From NCBI GenBank assembly GCA_023053575.1, contig JAKZAP010000018.1, positions 19,992,202 to 20,056,201 of the forward strand: DNA of 64,000 bases. Reading direction: 5' to 3'. Below the pieces are notes generated by a model, which made no database searches, was not told where the DNA came from, and saw only the letters and a program-made list of their open reading frames with translations. Position numbers and translations under genes: made by a program. Source of the DNA: Branchinecta lynchi. Lineage: Eukaryota > Arthropoda > Branchiopoda > Anostraca > Branchinectidae. This document shows, one piece after another, positions 49,366 through 60,320 of the stretch; the stretch's first letter is position 1; the number at the start of each line of letters is the position of its first letter.

Positions 49366-51225
49366 GGGTAACTATCCTAGTTCCCGAACGTCCTACCTCT
49401 CAATGAGTTTGATGTTCGGAAAAAAAAATCAAAATCCTCTAGCTGCTGCTTGCACGCTGGGATAAAATTTTGAAATTCGCGCTTATTATCATTCAGTAAT
49501 GGTACGTTTTTGTCCTTGCTCGTTCCGTTCCTCCGTCAACTCGCACTCGAATAGAATAAAAGAACCCGAAAGTAAATCTGATACTTGTAAAGAGGTCTTG
49601 TGCAATTAGTTTACTTCCGTTTTGCTAAGTTTTTAAATTAAAAATTTTGACACCGTTCGAAAGAGGGCTTCTTTCTCTGCAAAACGTATATCACATTTTA
49701 TTGATGTCGCGTCCTATAACATATTTATACAATTTTTGCCGAGGGTACTATCGTTCAGAAACTGGTTGCATGCCTTTTTGAGTTTCTAACGAAATGCTCA
49801 AATCCCTATTTCTGTGGTTTCCGCCCGTTTTTTTAGTTTCATCGACTAGGACCGCTCTAATAAATCGTTTATCAAGTTATTTTGCTTAATGTTCAGGCTT
49901 TAAAGAAAACGGAAAGACTGGATGTCGATCCGAACGACACATTTCTTGTCCCCGAACGGTCGAAGAAGAATCGTTCGGAAAAACAATCCCGGTTCTCGCT
50001 ATGAATCCGAACGAGAAGAATATGTGGGATGAACATTCTGGGAAGTGATGTGCCAAGTACTTCTATGTTATACTGAAGTACAAGTACCAAGCCTACTCCA
50101 GATAGTAAGCCAAGATTTAATTCACGGTTCAGATAGGGTTGAAAACTAAGATAAATCTGTTTTCATCCCGGAATATTAATTCATATGAAATCTAGCGAAA
50201 AAACGACTTAGCGGTACTGTTTATAATTCCTTGATCAAGTGGTTCAGTTTTGAAGATCTTACATTCTGAATTCATCTTTTTGGTTTACTGTGCTTGGTCC
50301 ATACTATGGACAAAGTCAGGTGAAGACTAGAAATTCAGTAGGCCTTGCGTATTCAGTAGGCCTTGTGTTATAACTTCGTCGAACAGAGGTCCTCTCTGGA
50401 GACAATGACTTCATATCATCCTCTCTGAAAGCTGATGACTTCATATCATCCTCTCTGGAGGCTGATACGAATTCATATCATCCTCCCATTCCCACCACTA
50501 ATTTTCTGTGTGAAGATTATCGTAATAATACTTACAGTGTGTCATAGGAGGATATACATTACATACCTGTTGGAGAAAAACTAAACTTGGTAAAATATTT
50601 TTTTTTTGCTGGAATATTGAAATTTTGCGCCTAATTACCGAACCAAAATACCGAAACTTACTTTCCACCTTAGTTCCTCGTTTCATTAAGGATGTATGAA
50701 ACAGCAGTTCAACCGAACAAAGAAAATATTTTACTCTCGGCAGTCTAACGCTGTACATAAACAGCGTTATACATAATATGCTTGTAGTAAAACAATGGTT
50801 GGAATGACGAATACGAACACAGCTAACCTTCAACTAGTGTTACCCAGGTGCTGCGGCTATGAAGACACAGTTTGCTGTTTGGAAACTGAACCTACAATCA
50901 GTTTCGCTTTTGATTCTAAATTCGGTAACTGAGACGAAAAATTCGGGAACTGGAACATGGGTTCCGGACATTGGTTTCCGAACGGCTTTCTGATCTCTTG
51001 GCGTTCGGAAACCGAGAAATGATACTATAGTTCGGAAAAAGTACTGTTACGACCATCTGCTTCAAACTAGAAAGGTGGCATGTACCAGTAAGTAAGCCAG
51101 TCTTACAACAAATGATCAGTTGATGAGAGTTTTCTTCTATCTGCTTGGGGAAATTTCTTGCAATTTTTTTTAAAAGAAATCTGCCAGTAAATGTGAAAAT
51201 CGTTCGGGAACTAGGATAGTTACCG
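49366..51225. mobile_element. TA-flanked TIR transposon, non-autonomous
   Basis: Starts GGGTAACTATCCTAGTTCCC and ends GGGAACTAGGATAGTTACCG: 23 or more matching bases, with TA at both flanks. When removed, the surrounding arm is continuous with its mirror at 48,880-48,900. The interior has many CCGAACG/GTTCGG boxes. No transposase frame is recognisable. TA target duplication fits Tc1/mariner-type insertion, though other TA-targeting groups are possible. Confidence 0.8.
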
Positions 51226-51339
51226 TACTGAAATCCATGCACCATACCTGAAATCTAAGGTAAAGTGCTTGAACGTCTAGCACCCAGGCATGGTGCTAGA
51301 CGTTTGACCACCGTGCCTGAAAAGGGGCTAGTGCAGTCT

Positions 51340-51985
51340 ACCTCAAATCCCTGATTTTTGGAGACCCTATGCCAAATGCTGGGTAAATCTAGCATTTGGC
51401 ATAGCCTATGCGTAACCCCGGACACCCTATGCCAAACGTTGGATACCTGTTGGTAACCTTACCCTGACCTACCTCAATATAAAGGAGTTCTGATCGGTTG
51501 ATTTTTTAGCTTCACTTAAATCATCAATATTTTACTGGGTTACAGTATCCAGCACCTGGCATAGTGTATCCAGTGCAGTCTGCCACACATCCCTGATTTT
51601 TGGATACCCTATGGCAAACGCTGGGTATATCTAACATTTGGCATAGCCTATGCCTAACGCTGGATACACTATGCCAAACGCTGGATACTTGTTGGTAACC
51701 TAACCCTGACCTACCTCAATATAAAGGAGTTCTGATTGGTTGATTTTTTAGCTTCACTCAAACCATCAATATTTTACTGGGTTACAGTATCCAGCACCTG
51801 GCATAGTGTATCCACCGTTAGGCATTATGCCAAACGCTAGACATATCCAGCGTTTGGCATAGGGTATCCAAAAATCAGGGGTTTGTGATTGACTGATCCA
51901 GCGTTAGGCATAGGGTATACCAAAGGCTAGACATATCCAGGGTTTGGCATAGGGTATCCAAAAATCAGGGGTTTGTGGTTGACTG
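51340..51985. repeat. nested ATGCCAAACGCTGGAT palindrome repeats
   Basis: Two direct copies of a roughly 235-bp unit (CAATATAAAGGAGTTCTGAT, TTTTACTGGGTTACAGTATC, CCAGCACCTGGCATAGTGTA) are bounded by CCTATGCCAAACGCTGGATA boxes in both directions. The right side repeats the outer boxes inverted twice (GTTTGGCATAGGGTATCC, AAAAATCAGGGGTTTGTG). Confidence 0.8.
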
Positions 51986-52126
51986 GGCTAGTGTACTAGA
52001 CTGTAGCCCAGTGTGCTCTTACGCACCACAAGCTACAGCTACAATAAGTTCCTGACCCGCTATATAAACAAAATTTCCCCGAATACAGAGTTGACAAGCA
52101 AACATGCAGTCATTCACAATACTTAC

Positions 52127-52259
52127 ATTTAACTTTGAAAAGTTCCTTTTTGTACCAGAATTTGCAGGTACTCAGTACCGACTCAGCATCCTCCAATTTT
52201 TTAGAGGAACCATACGAACCATAGGCTAAAGCCAAGGAACAACGAAGGAACAACGGCAT
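52127..52259 (-). CDS. candidate first coding exon of SENP1-like gene
   Basis: From an ATG the frame reads MPLFLRCSLALAYGSYGSSK then KLEDAESVLSTCKFWYKKEL and FKVK, and meets a strong donor (AAAT|GTAAGT). A stop lies 15 nt upstream of the ATG. With this donor it leaves one base, while exon 46,728-46,819 needs two. Using the adjacent GTATTG four bases on gives the right phase. A missed exon between them is also possible. I do not recognise the peptide. Confidence 0.35.
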
Positions 52260-53003
52260 CAATTCAATCAATCAAGAACAAAGGCCGTTGGACTGAGGAG
52301 TAAAAACGCCTCATAAGCAGACAGGCTACAGGGAAAGGTTTGCCAAAACACCTAATAAGCACAGCTTCTACTCACAGGCGTGCTGAAAGGCATGCAACAT
52401 GCAATAACATAGCTATTGTTTTCATCACACAGTGCCTACCAAACCAAACTCACCTTGGATTTTCGTGAGGCCTTTTTCTTTTCAACCCAATAGGTGGGCG
52501 ACAGAGCAAATTGTCTTTGAGATTTTTCAAATAATCAACAAATCCATCAAACATTTCTTTAAAGAATTATCTGTTTTTAGTTTCCTTCTTCTCAAACCCG
52601 TTGAATCTTTAGGGTACTACGCTATTTAGTTTATCACGTTTTGTAACTGGTAAATGAATCATGAGATATGTATGAAAAAAAAAAAAAAAATTGCTTGCTG
52701 CTGAAGCTCATTCCTGGCAAAAAAAATTGGCGGTTAATTATTTAAAAAGATTTGTTTGCCTATTTTTTGAATTATGTACGGATTTTCAAATTTAAGAGTT
52801 CGGCGCTACAATTTAAAGTTTGCACGTGTGCTTTTTAGCTTGGAACTTGGAGCTGGAAAGGTTAAGATCTAGAAATCCAATTCTAGAAGCTCCAATAACC
52901 AACAGACAAACACACAGTGTGTCTGAAGGACAAAAATCGAAAAGGTATTTTTGGTCGAAAGACTAAACGCATAAAATCAAGATTTTTACTTTAATATTGA
53001 AAC

Positions 53004-54377
53004 GTTAACACAGTCATACACACATCCTGAATTTTCGGGGCATGGTGCCAGAACGTCTGGGGATGCCCTGGAGCATAGGCACAGCATGGACATGATACCC
53101 CTGTTATACAGTATTTGGTTAAACTGAGACTGGTTATATACTTAAATAGGGTCTTCTTCCTGTCCTAGACTGGTCCTAGATCCAGCCTAGATCAAAAGAT
53201 ACCTGATTTTACATTCTATCCAATCTCATTTTCCAGTTTACAAAATGTTAGAGCACTTCCAAGATATACAGAGTTTGTTGGAGGCCACTTCTCTTCTAGT
53301 GGGTTTGGGCCTATCCTATCCTTTTTCAGAAAATTGCTCCTAGGATGTACAGATGTATGAGCAAGCTTTTCAATCTGTTCACTGGAGCAAATATTTCCAT
53401 TAGATTGGTGCCTTTTATTGTATTTATTTTGAGTAACTTTTGTTTGACCATGTTAAAGGACACCTGAACAATGAAACCATACTTGAACACACCACTGAGA
53501 ATGCATTTACAGACGCAACCACGGAGAGCATTCTTCTCCTGAGTGTGACGTTTTCAAAATAGGAATGTTCATTCCTGGAGGTTTGCACATGCAGACTCCA
53601 AGACAAGACCCGCAATTCATTCAAATCTTGTACAGCGCTGGCCGGATCATATTGGAATTTCTTCTAGATATACGTCTGGGCTTAACTGGTTAAAAAATAT
53701 TCCAGAAGAAGCGTTCATTGGAGACATTTGTTTGTTTCTAAAAGTGTTCGGTACTGAAATAAGGACAGATGAAATGTGGTGCAAAAATCATAGCTTGGAT
53801 ACACTATTTCGTATTTGGATTGGGTTTTCTGCATGCAATGTTAACGTAAGTCATACAGATAGGGATGATACTTGGTACTCTTCATTCAGGTGTCCTTTAA
53901 CAAAATTGTTATCAAAACTCACTAAACTCAAAAGAAATACTTTAAAAGGCAAACAATCTAAAGGAATATGGAAGGAAAGGAGATTTAATTCCTAAAGGAA
54001 TAAAATTTAAAAGCTTACTTCATCCACTCTTCCTAGCCGTGACTACCTGAGAAGGATAGAGTAACCTAGCTGCAACAACCTGGAAAAGGATTGAGTCCTA
54101 GTGGCAACTTCCTGGAAAGGAATAGAGTAAACCCACTAGGAGAAGTGTATGTATCTTGGAAGTGCTCTAACATTTAAAAAATTGGTAATAGGTTGGATAG
54201 ACAGTGAAATCAGGTGTCTTTTGATCTAGGATAGGACCCTATTTAGGTATGTAGCCAGTCTCAGTTTAACCAAATTTCAGAGGGGTACCATGCCCATGCC
54301 CATACGTCCAGGCATGCCCAGACATTAGGGCACCATGCCCAAAAATTGAGGATTTGTGTATGACTGGATTAACACAA
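53004..54377. mobile_element. long-TIR element, about 370-bp arms
   Basis: The left arm 53,004-53,330 (GTTAACACAGTCATACACAC, CTAGATCAAAAGATACCTGA, GAGCACTTCCAAGATATAC) is mirrored by 54,010-54,377 (GTATCTTGGAAGTGCTC, CAGGTGTCTTTTGATCTAGG, GTATGACTGGATTAACAC). A smaller TIR element lies between. No transposase. Confidence 0.75.
53452..53901. mobile_element. 450-bp MITE, GTTAAAGGACACCTGAA ends
   Basis: A perfect 17-bp inverted repeat: GTTAAAGGACACCTGAA at the left, TTCAGGTGTCCTTTAAC at the right. The terminus resembles that of the element at 24,449. It is nested between the arms of 53,004-54,377. Confidence 0.8.
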
Positions 54378-55109
54378 CTGTTTTTCTGGCACTTGAGCTT
54401 ACTCAAGGGCCATATAGCGATTGTAATGTCTGTCTGTCCGCATTTTGCTAGTTTGGGCACTTCCACATGACCTAGGATGACAAAACTTGGCACACATATC
54501 AGGGACCCAACCGGATTAACTTGGAAATAATCACTTCCCCGATCCGACCATCAATGGTGGAGTGGCAAGATGGGTAATCTGGAAATTAGTAACATTCAAA
54601 ACACAATCAAGAACAAGTGTCTTGGATGTTCATTGTCAAATTCGGATTGGATCCGATAACTGGGGAGGGGGGTCTGAAGGGGGACACCGGAAATCTCTTG
54701 AAACTCTTTTCTAGTTTTTGTCAAACCCCTACCCCTTTCTTCACAATAGTATAGCTCTGCTCGTGGATGAGTCATTCTTTGGTTAAATTCGTTCGGAGAG
54801 AGCTAGAGCAATCGAAGGTCGAAGGGGTTTGGAATAATATGGGAAGTGTCAGCGGCTTCTCTGGCCAAACAAAGCTATCAGGGTATATCATTTCTGAAAC
54901 GCTAGATGGCCTCTATGCGATCTTACGCGTGGTTCTGACAAGCCAGAACTCTTCCCTATTGTTACGATGCAATTACTACGTTTTCTTGAGACGAAATACT
55001 GGTGTGCTGTAGGTCTATTGTGTTTATTTGTGTTTAATGGCAAATTACCTTAATTACCTTAAATCACAGCTTGGAGTGAAATAGGGACTCTTGATCCTGT
55101 TGAATCACT

Positions 55110-55430
55110 CCTTGTGATGACTGTTATATCTGTGGTTGGTTACAGTCTAGTAGAAGATTCTGGTGCATCCCAGTCAAATCTCCACGATTTGTCTCTCCAC
55201 TCAGCATCCAAACAGCGTTTGAATGGTTCTGTCGATTCAGCAGCACCAGTGTCCTCCTTGAGGTTGTTCCAAAGGTTCAAAATCCTGTTCGAGAAGAAGT
55301 TGCATCTTGCTCCAGTCCTTGCTTGCCTTTGTTCGAACAAGCAAGCAGTTAAAGCAAGTAGTGGTAAACCGATCATTTTAGAGAGATTGCGAATAATTAT
55401 GATATTGTCAAGCTGAAATACAGTGGAGTT
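55110..55430 (-). pseudogene. 5'-truncated LINE ORF2 C-terminus
   Basis: The - strand frame contains GARCNFFSNRILNLWNNLKE then STEPFKRCLD and EWRDKSWRFD. The FxNRIxNLWNxLxE ... FKRxLD pattern is the CR1-like LINE C-terminus. Only the final 75 or so codons are present. Confidence 0.7.
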
Positions 55431-55839
55431 GTAAATTTGACAAGATTGGCTTAGAAATCGCCACTTTCCAAATCCGACGATTCCTTAAAGTACCAATCAT
55501 GACAGCAAATTAAGAAAAATACTTTTAAGCCAAGTATGCATTTTCATGATCCCCATGAGCCCATTACCATTTTTGCCTCAAGGGTTTCGCATACAAATGA
55601 GGTTCTAGCTCCCTTAAAGTGTGCATCTTCACCGTCAGGTCGCAAGGTACTTTTATCCAACGATACATCTCAACCCATGATCATTTGTGCCACAAGGATT
55701 CTACTTTTGACCAAACGGTATATATCAATGATCTGTAAGAACCTGCTATCGTTTTTGCCTCAAGGGTTTTGCTTACAGATGCATTTCTAGCGCCTTTGAA
55801 GTCTGCATCACTACAGCCAAGTTCAACAAATACTTTTTG

Positions 55840-56560
55840 GGATCCCAAGACTTAAGTGGCGGGATACCTATGACGTGGCAAAAGTTGTCCGTCCGTCCGT
55901 CTGTGCGCACTATAACTCTCGAAGGGAATGAGATATTTTGATGAAACTTGGTGTGAGGATTCTTTGGGTCAAGAGTAAGGTCAAGTTCGTAGATGGGCTA
56001 TTTAGCCCTACATTTAGGGGTGGGGGAGGGGGTTTAAATTAAGGGGAAAATGAAATATTTTTAAACAGATAATGTGATAGTCGATTATGGGGTAAGAAGA
56101 CATGTTGAACACGATGGTGAAAATCATTTGTCATTGGAAAAGTAGTTCGCCCAGAATCCGGCCAAAACCGAAAATTGTTAAAAGTTTTAGAGTTTTAATT
56201 TGTAGTTGATTAGATATTCAATTTAGGGGTAAAGAGATGGTGAATCCGTGTATGACAATCATTTTTTACCCGGACATATAGTTCGATCTGAGTCCGGCTG
56301 GAGTTGGAATTTGTTCTAAGTTGAATTTTTATTTGAAGTTGACTAGATAGATGTTCAATATTGGAGAAAGAAGATACGCCTAGTTCGTTTTTGGGCTTTC
56401 TTTTTTCGCCGGACAAGTAGTTCCGGAATTCGGCCGAAACCGGGAAATTTGCAGAAGTGACAGGAAGTTTTCATCAAAACAGATATGACTTATTGGGGTA
56501 AACACACATGCTGGTTCAATATCTGAACTTGGTTTTCTCAGATGATTAATCTGTTTTTAA
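55840..56560 (-). repeat. 136-bp-unit repeat family, block F (inverted)
   Basis: On the - strand it runs from GAGAAAACCAAGTTCAGATA through GAATTCCGGAACTACTTGTC units to CATCAAAATATCTCATTCCC and the (GGAC)n run, ending in GGGATCCCA at 55,850. Confidence 0.7.
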
Positions 56561-56989
56561 ATTTTAATGGGAAAAATGTTCAAGGAGTCTACGTTTTACT
56601 TACTAGTGTATAATAAAATAATATTCGACTCTGTACAAAGTTCCCAAGCAAAAAACTCCTGCCAACATTTTTGCCTGTTCTTACAAGTGCCATATGAGCT
56701 TTCAGCTCTTGTTCTAGTATGGAAGGACAAAGCAGGCAGCAGTGTGAATTAGGGAAGGATTAGCCTACTATCTGAAAGATAAAATAGATGGAAATTAAGA
56801 GAAATATTTCAAAGACAAAGTAAGGCTGGCAATGACAAAATGATAGTCTGGGTAATAGCTTGGTAATAGGCAAGAAATAAACAGTTTCAGCAAGTATCTT
56901 GCAGTCAATTACTGTTGCCCATATGAGTTATGGGTTTTAGTTTTAATTCTTTAGCCTAGGCTAAAAATTAACACTGTTACAGGTGGTTA

Positions 56990-57703
56990 CAGGAGGGGTA
57001 CCTGACCTCGTTTTTACACTAGCTCGATTTTTTTCGCGAAAATGTTTAAATGAAATGTACATGCAGTCTCGACAGTCAAGATGCAAACTATGACTTTTAT
57101 TCAGTATTATGTAAAAAAATATTAAAATTCTGTGCCTTTTCTATGTCTTGAAGCTGATTTGAAAAGGGATTTTCTGGCTATTCACTTTGCTAACTCTACC
57201 TTTTTCAACATATTTTTAAGTCAATTGAAGTAAGGTTAGAATGACGGGATCTTGTTTGAAAAGAAAAATATGTTTAACTAGAATTAATGAAACTATATCT
57301 ATTTGTTATCGCTTGTATGCAAACCGTTCAATTAGCTTCAATATAATATGTTTTCATATTTGTTTTTATTCCATTTTAAGCCAAATAGATTATTCTGAAG
57401 GAAAGACTTCTCTGGAAATTGAAATCTTGTCTGAGGTTGACTTTGCTAACTCTACCTTTTTCGTTATTTTGTAAGGCAATCGAGGTAAGTTTAGAATGAA
57501 GGTTTCTTGTTTGAAAAGAAAATGTGTTTAACTAGAAATGTCATAAAGCCATATTTATTTATCCAATATGTAAACCCTTCAATTAGCTTCGATCTAGTAT
57601 GCTTGTCACATTTGTTGGTTCCTTTTTAAGCCAGATAGATTATTCTGAAGGAAAGACTTCTCTTGAAATTTGAAATCTTGTCTATGGTTGGGTACCCCTC
57701 CTG
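56990..57703. mobile_element. TA-flanked TIR element with internal tandem duplication
   Basis: The ends CAGGAGGGGTACC and GGTACCCCTCCTG are perfect inverted repeats with TA on both sides. Inside, two direct copies (about 57,180-57,435 and 57,436-57,690) share TTGCTAACTCTACCTTTTTC, TTCTTGTTTGAAAAGAAAA and GATTATTCTGAAGGAAAGAC. Confidence 0.75.
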
Positions 57704-58538
57704 TACTGTAAATGTCAGCCCTTAGGAGACATTCAAATAAGCTCTTGCCTCTTTGAAGTTCCGATTCTGATATAGGCTATTTCCTCTTTTCCTCTCAGAA
57801 TGTGGAAAACTGGTGCAGACCTGGTCTCTATTGATTAGAATTTGAGCTTCCATTTCAATTCTTTCTTATCAGGAGTGAAGATATTTCTGTTGTTGCTGTA
57901 TTACGGTGAATACGGCGAAGCAGATAAACTCATATCCTATGTATTTGAGTACCATATAGTATTATCAGTTTCTGTCTGTCCAGATTCTCCTGGTTCAGGC
58001 CTTCCACTTAACCCAAAGGATCACACTTGGCATATGTAAATCAGACTTGACCAAATGCTCCAGGAAACTTTCCTTTCTTGAATTCAACCATCAGGAGATG
58101 GATAGAGAGTTGGCGAATCCGGAACCTTGCAATATGCCTAAGTTGCAAAACATTCAAGAGTTGGCACTCGGTTCAGCCACTGTGGGCGACCATATGCCAT
58201 AGAGGATCCCTTTTGGGGTCCAGGTAGGATCTGACCATTATTATTGGGCTCTGGCAGAGACTCATACCAGAAATGGCCCATTTTCTCAATAATTAACGAT
58301 TGATGGTAGCACATCACTCTATATAAAATACAGTTGATTCAAACGTCACTCATTGTATCACTTGCTATCGCTTTCTTATGGATTTAAAGTAATGGATTTA
58401 TTTAATGGATTTATCCAATTTTCCTGTCAGTTGCAGGAACCTGGGTAGCCATGGTGTGTGTGTGTGAGGGGGGAGCGGTGTGCCAGAGTTTCCAAGAAAT
58501 ACCCGTTTACAGTGAGTATTAAGAGAGGTACCCTAGAT

Positions 58539-59263
58539 CAGTGATTTCCAACCTTTTCCATACCGCGTACCCCTAATCAAGGTTCAAAAAGATTGTGCAC
58601 CCCTTTTTTCAGAATGTGACAATAGTTATTATCATAAATGATAAGGCATGCGTGTGTAGAAATATATATAGAATCAATGAGGCTATCACTTGAGGTTGCT
58701 TTGTAGCTCAAATTTGTGGAGACTCGGCTCGACATCATTAACAGCAATATTTTTTACGGTCAGCCTGTTTCTGTATTTGGTTTTGATGTTCTCCGTGCTT
58801 TCATTAAGCTGCATCGCACACTTTTTCGTTAGCTTAATTCGCAACCTGAATGACAAGATCACTTGCAATGTCTTCAATTCTCCTTGAAACAATATCGTTT
58901 GACACCAGGAACAGATTTTACGGCCGAAGGCTAGCTGTTTTGGAATAAACATAATTACATTGAATTTCACTAGGGCTTATGATCAGAGGCGTCACGCAAG
59001 GGTTGGCAACATCCCTCCCCCCCCCCCAAATTTTCGGCCAGACGGTTAAGAAGAAAAGAGTCGGCGCAGAATGCGGACCTCTGCTGGTCATATTAGGCTT
59101 TCGGCAATCAAAAATGAGTGAGGCGAGATATTGAAGCTACAAACGAAATCGGTTTTGGTTCCTTCCCGTACCCCTTGGAGCGGTACGCGTACCCAAAGGC
59201 GTACCCCTTGAAAGGGTCTCGCGTACCCCTTTGGGTACACGTACCGCCGGTTGGGAACCACTG
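58539..59263 (-). mobile_element. hAT element remnant with perfect 8-bp target duplication
   Basis: The ends are CAGTGATTTCCAACCTTTTC and CCGGTTGGGAACCACTG. Both flanks read CCCTAGAT (58,531-58,538 and 59,264-59,271). The CAGTGRTTCYCAACC-type terminus and the 8-bp duplication define hAT. A transposase C-terminal remnant lies on the - strand inside. Confidence 0.9.
58686..58850 (-). pseudogene. hAT transposase C-terminal remnant
   Basis: On the - strand it reads LTKKCAMQLNESTENIKTKY then RNRLTVKNIAVNDVEPSLHK. IKTKYRNRL followed by a short helix ending in xxPxxxKL is the dimerisation-domain ending of hAT transposases and domesticated relatives. The rest of the transposase is missing, so the element cannot be autonomous. 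Confidence 0.7.
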
Positions 59264-59396
59264 CCCTAGATGACCTTTTTATGTGTTGGAATGTGGTTCG
59301 ATCATTGTGTGAGGAGTAACAGAGGAGTCCCAAACACTTTGTGGCATGCCTGGGCATCAAACGAGTAGAGAGACTATCATATCTCCTAGGTGATAC

Positions 59397-60320
59397 ACTT
59401 GGGGGTCGGTGGTGGATTTGGGATGGATGGAGTTCTTGGAATGTATCTGTTTAAAGCAGTCAAATATGATTCACAATCAACTTTGGCAGAAGGGATACTC
59501 AGGTACCTATCTAAATTTCTTGTAAGTAATCGGATTCGAGAAAACTTGATGGGTTGGTAAGATCATATGGCCAGGGACCCATAAATGTCCTTTAATGACT
59601 ATGCCATTCAGGGGGCTTGTCATTTCCTATGCTTTTATGTTGCCCGAGCCTCACCTAGTTTCCAAAAATTCCGCTTGGGTCGAATCGGCGTTCTGCTGAG
59701 ATAGACAAAATTTGTTGGCACAAATAAGGACTATGCAGCATGCCACCTGGTACCTCAGCTAGGACAAAAGATCTAGGATACTTTTCCATTACAGAGAAAT
59801 ATTCCTAGTTCAGTACAAAAGCTGCAAAAGATTTTGTCTATCTGGATAGTCGGGTATTTTTATCCCCGTGGGTATTTCTCGAACTATCTGACGCTCGGTC
59901 AAGAGCGCATCAGAAATCTCTTATTGACAAGCCCCCTGAATGGCGAGTCATTACAGGAAATTTATGGGTCCCTGATATGGCCTAGTTGATTCACTTTGTG
60001 GGTCCTTGCCAGATTTGGAATTGATGGGGTTCTTAGAAATACTTGGAATGTAGGCTGTCTGCTTAATGCAGTCAAGTAGCCTACTATTCACAATCAACTT
60101 TGGCAGAAGGAATACTCAGATACCTACCTAAATTTCTTGTAAATGATCAGATTCGAGTTAAACTTGATGGTTGGTGAGAAAAGATGCCATAGATGATCCA
60201 CTTTGCGGTCCTTGCCGGATTTAGAATGCATGGTTGTTTTGGAATGTAGGCTATCTGTTTAACGTAGTCAAATATGATTCACAATCAACTTTGGCAGAAA
60301 GAATAATCGGATCGGGATCC
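59397..60320 (+). repeat. about 200-bp tandem repeat, three copies
   Basis: CACAATCAACTTTGGCAGAA occurs at about 59,472, 60,092 and 60,281. Each copy is preceded by GGAATGTA...GTCAAATATGATT and the first two are followed by CCTAAATTTCTTGTAA or a close variant. Removing the 403-bp MITE at 59,572 restores a near-200-bp period. Related sequence occurs upstream near 58,160-58,270. Confidence 0.7.
59572..59974. mobile_element. hAT-like MITE inside tandem repeat
   Basis: CAGGGACCCATAAATGTCCT and AGGAAATTTATGGGTCCCTG at the ends. The inverted arms extend about 54 bp (GCCATTCAGGGGGCTTGTCA). Both sides carry ATATGGC(C), a 7-8 bp duplication. No coding capacity. Confidence 0.85.

Larger units (their letters stand above)
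48772..52012. mobile_element. nested foldback complex with long inverted arms
   Basis: The outer boxes CTAGCCCAGTAGTCTAGTAC (48,772) and GTACTAGACTGTAGCCCAG (51,994) are inverted. Inside, the left arm 48,789-49,035 is mirrored by 49,216-49,365 plus 51,228-51,332. The right arm is split by a TA-flanked element at 49,366-51,225. A third layer of palindromic repeats fills 51,340-51,985. No host gene inside. Confidence 0.75.
54384..56712 (-). repeat. terminal-hairpin repeat, inverted copy with inserts
   Basis: Read on the - strand: it opens near 56,712 with ACAAGAGCTGAAAGCTCATA then TGGCACTTG, and ends near 54,386 with CCTTGAGTAAGCTCAAGTGC. These are the two termini of the family seen at 30,471 and 41,308. 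The interior is interrupted by a LINE fragment and block F of the 136-bp family. Confidence 0.55.

Noticed and set aside
50535..50565. 31-nt mini-exon (CTCCAACAG acceptor, GTAAGT donor) on - strand
   Set aside because: It lies inside the TA-flanked transposon and joining it to the candidate first exon brings an immediate stop.
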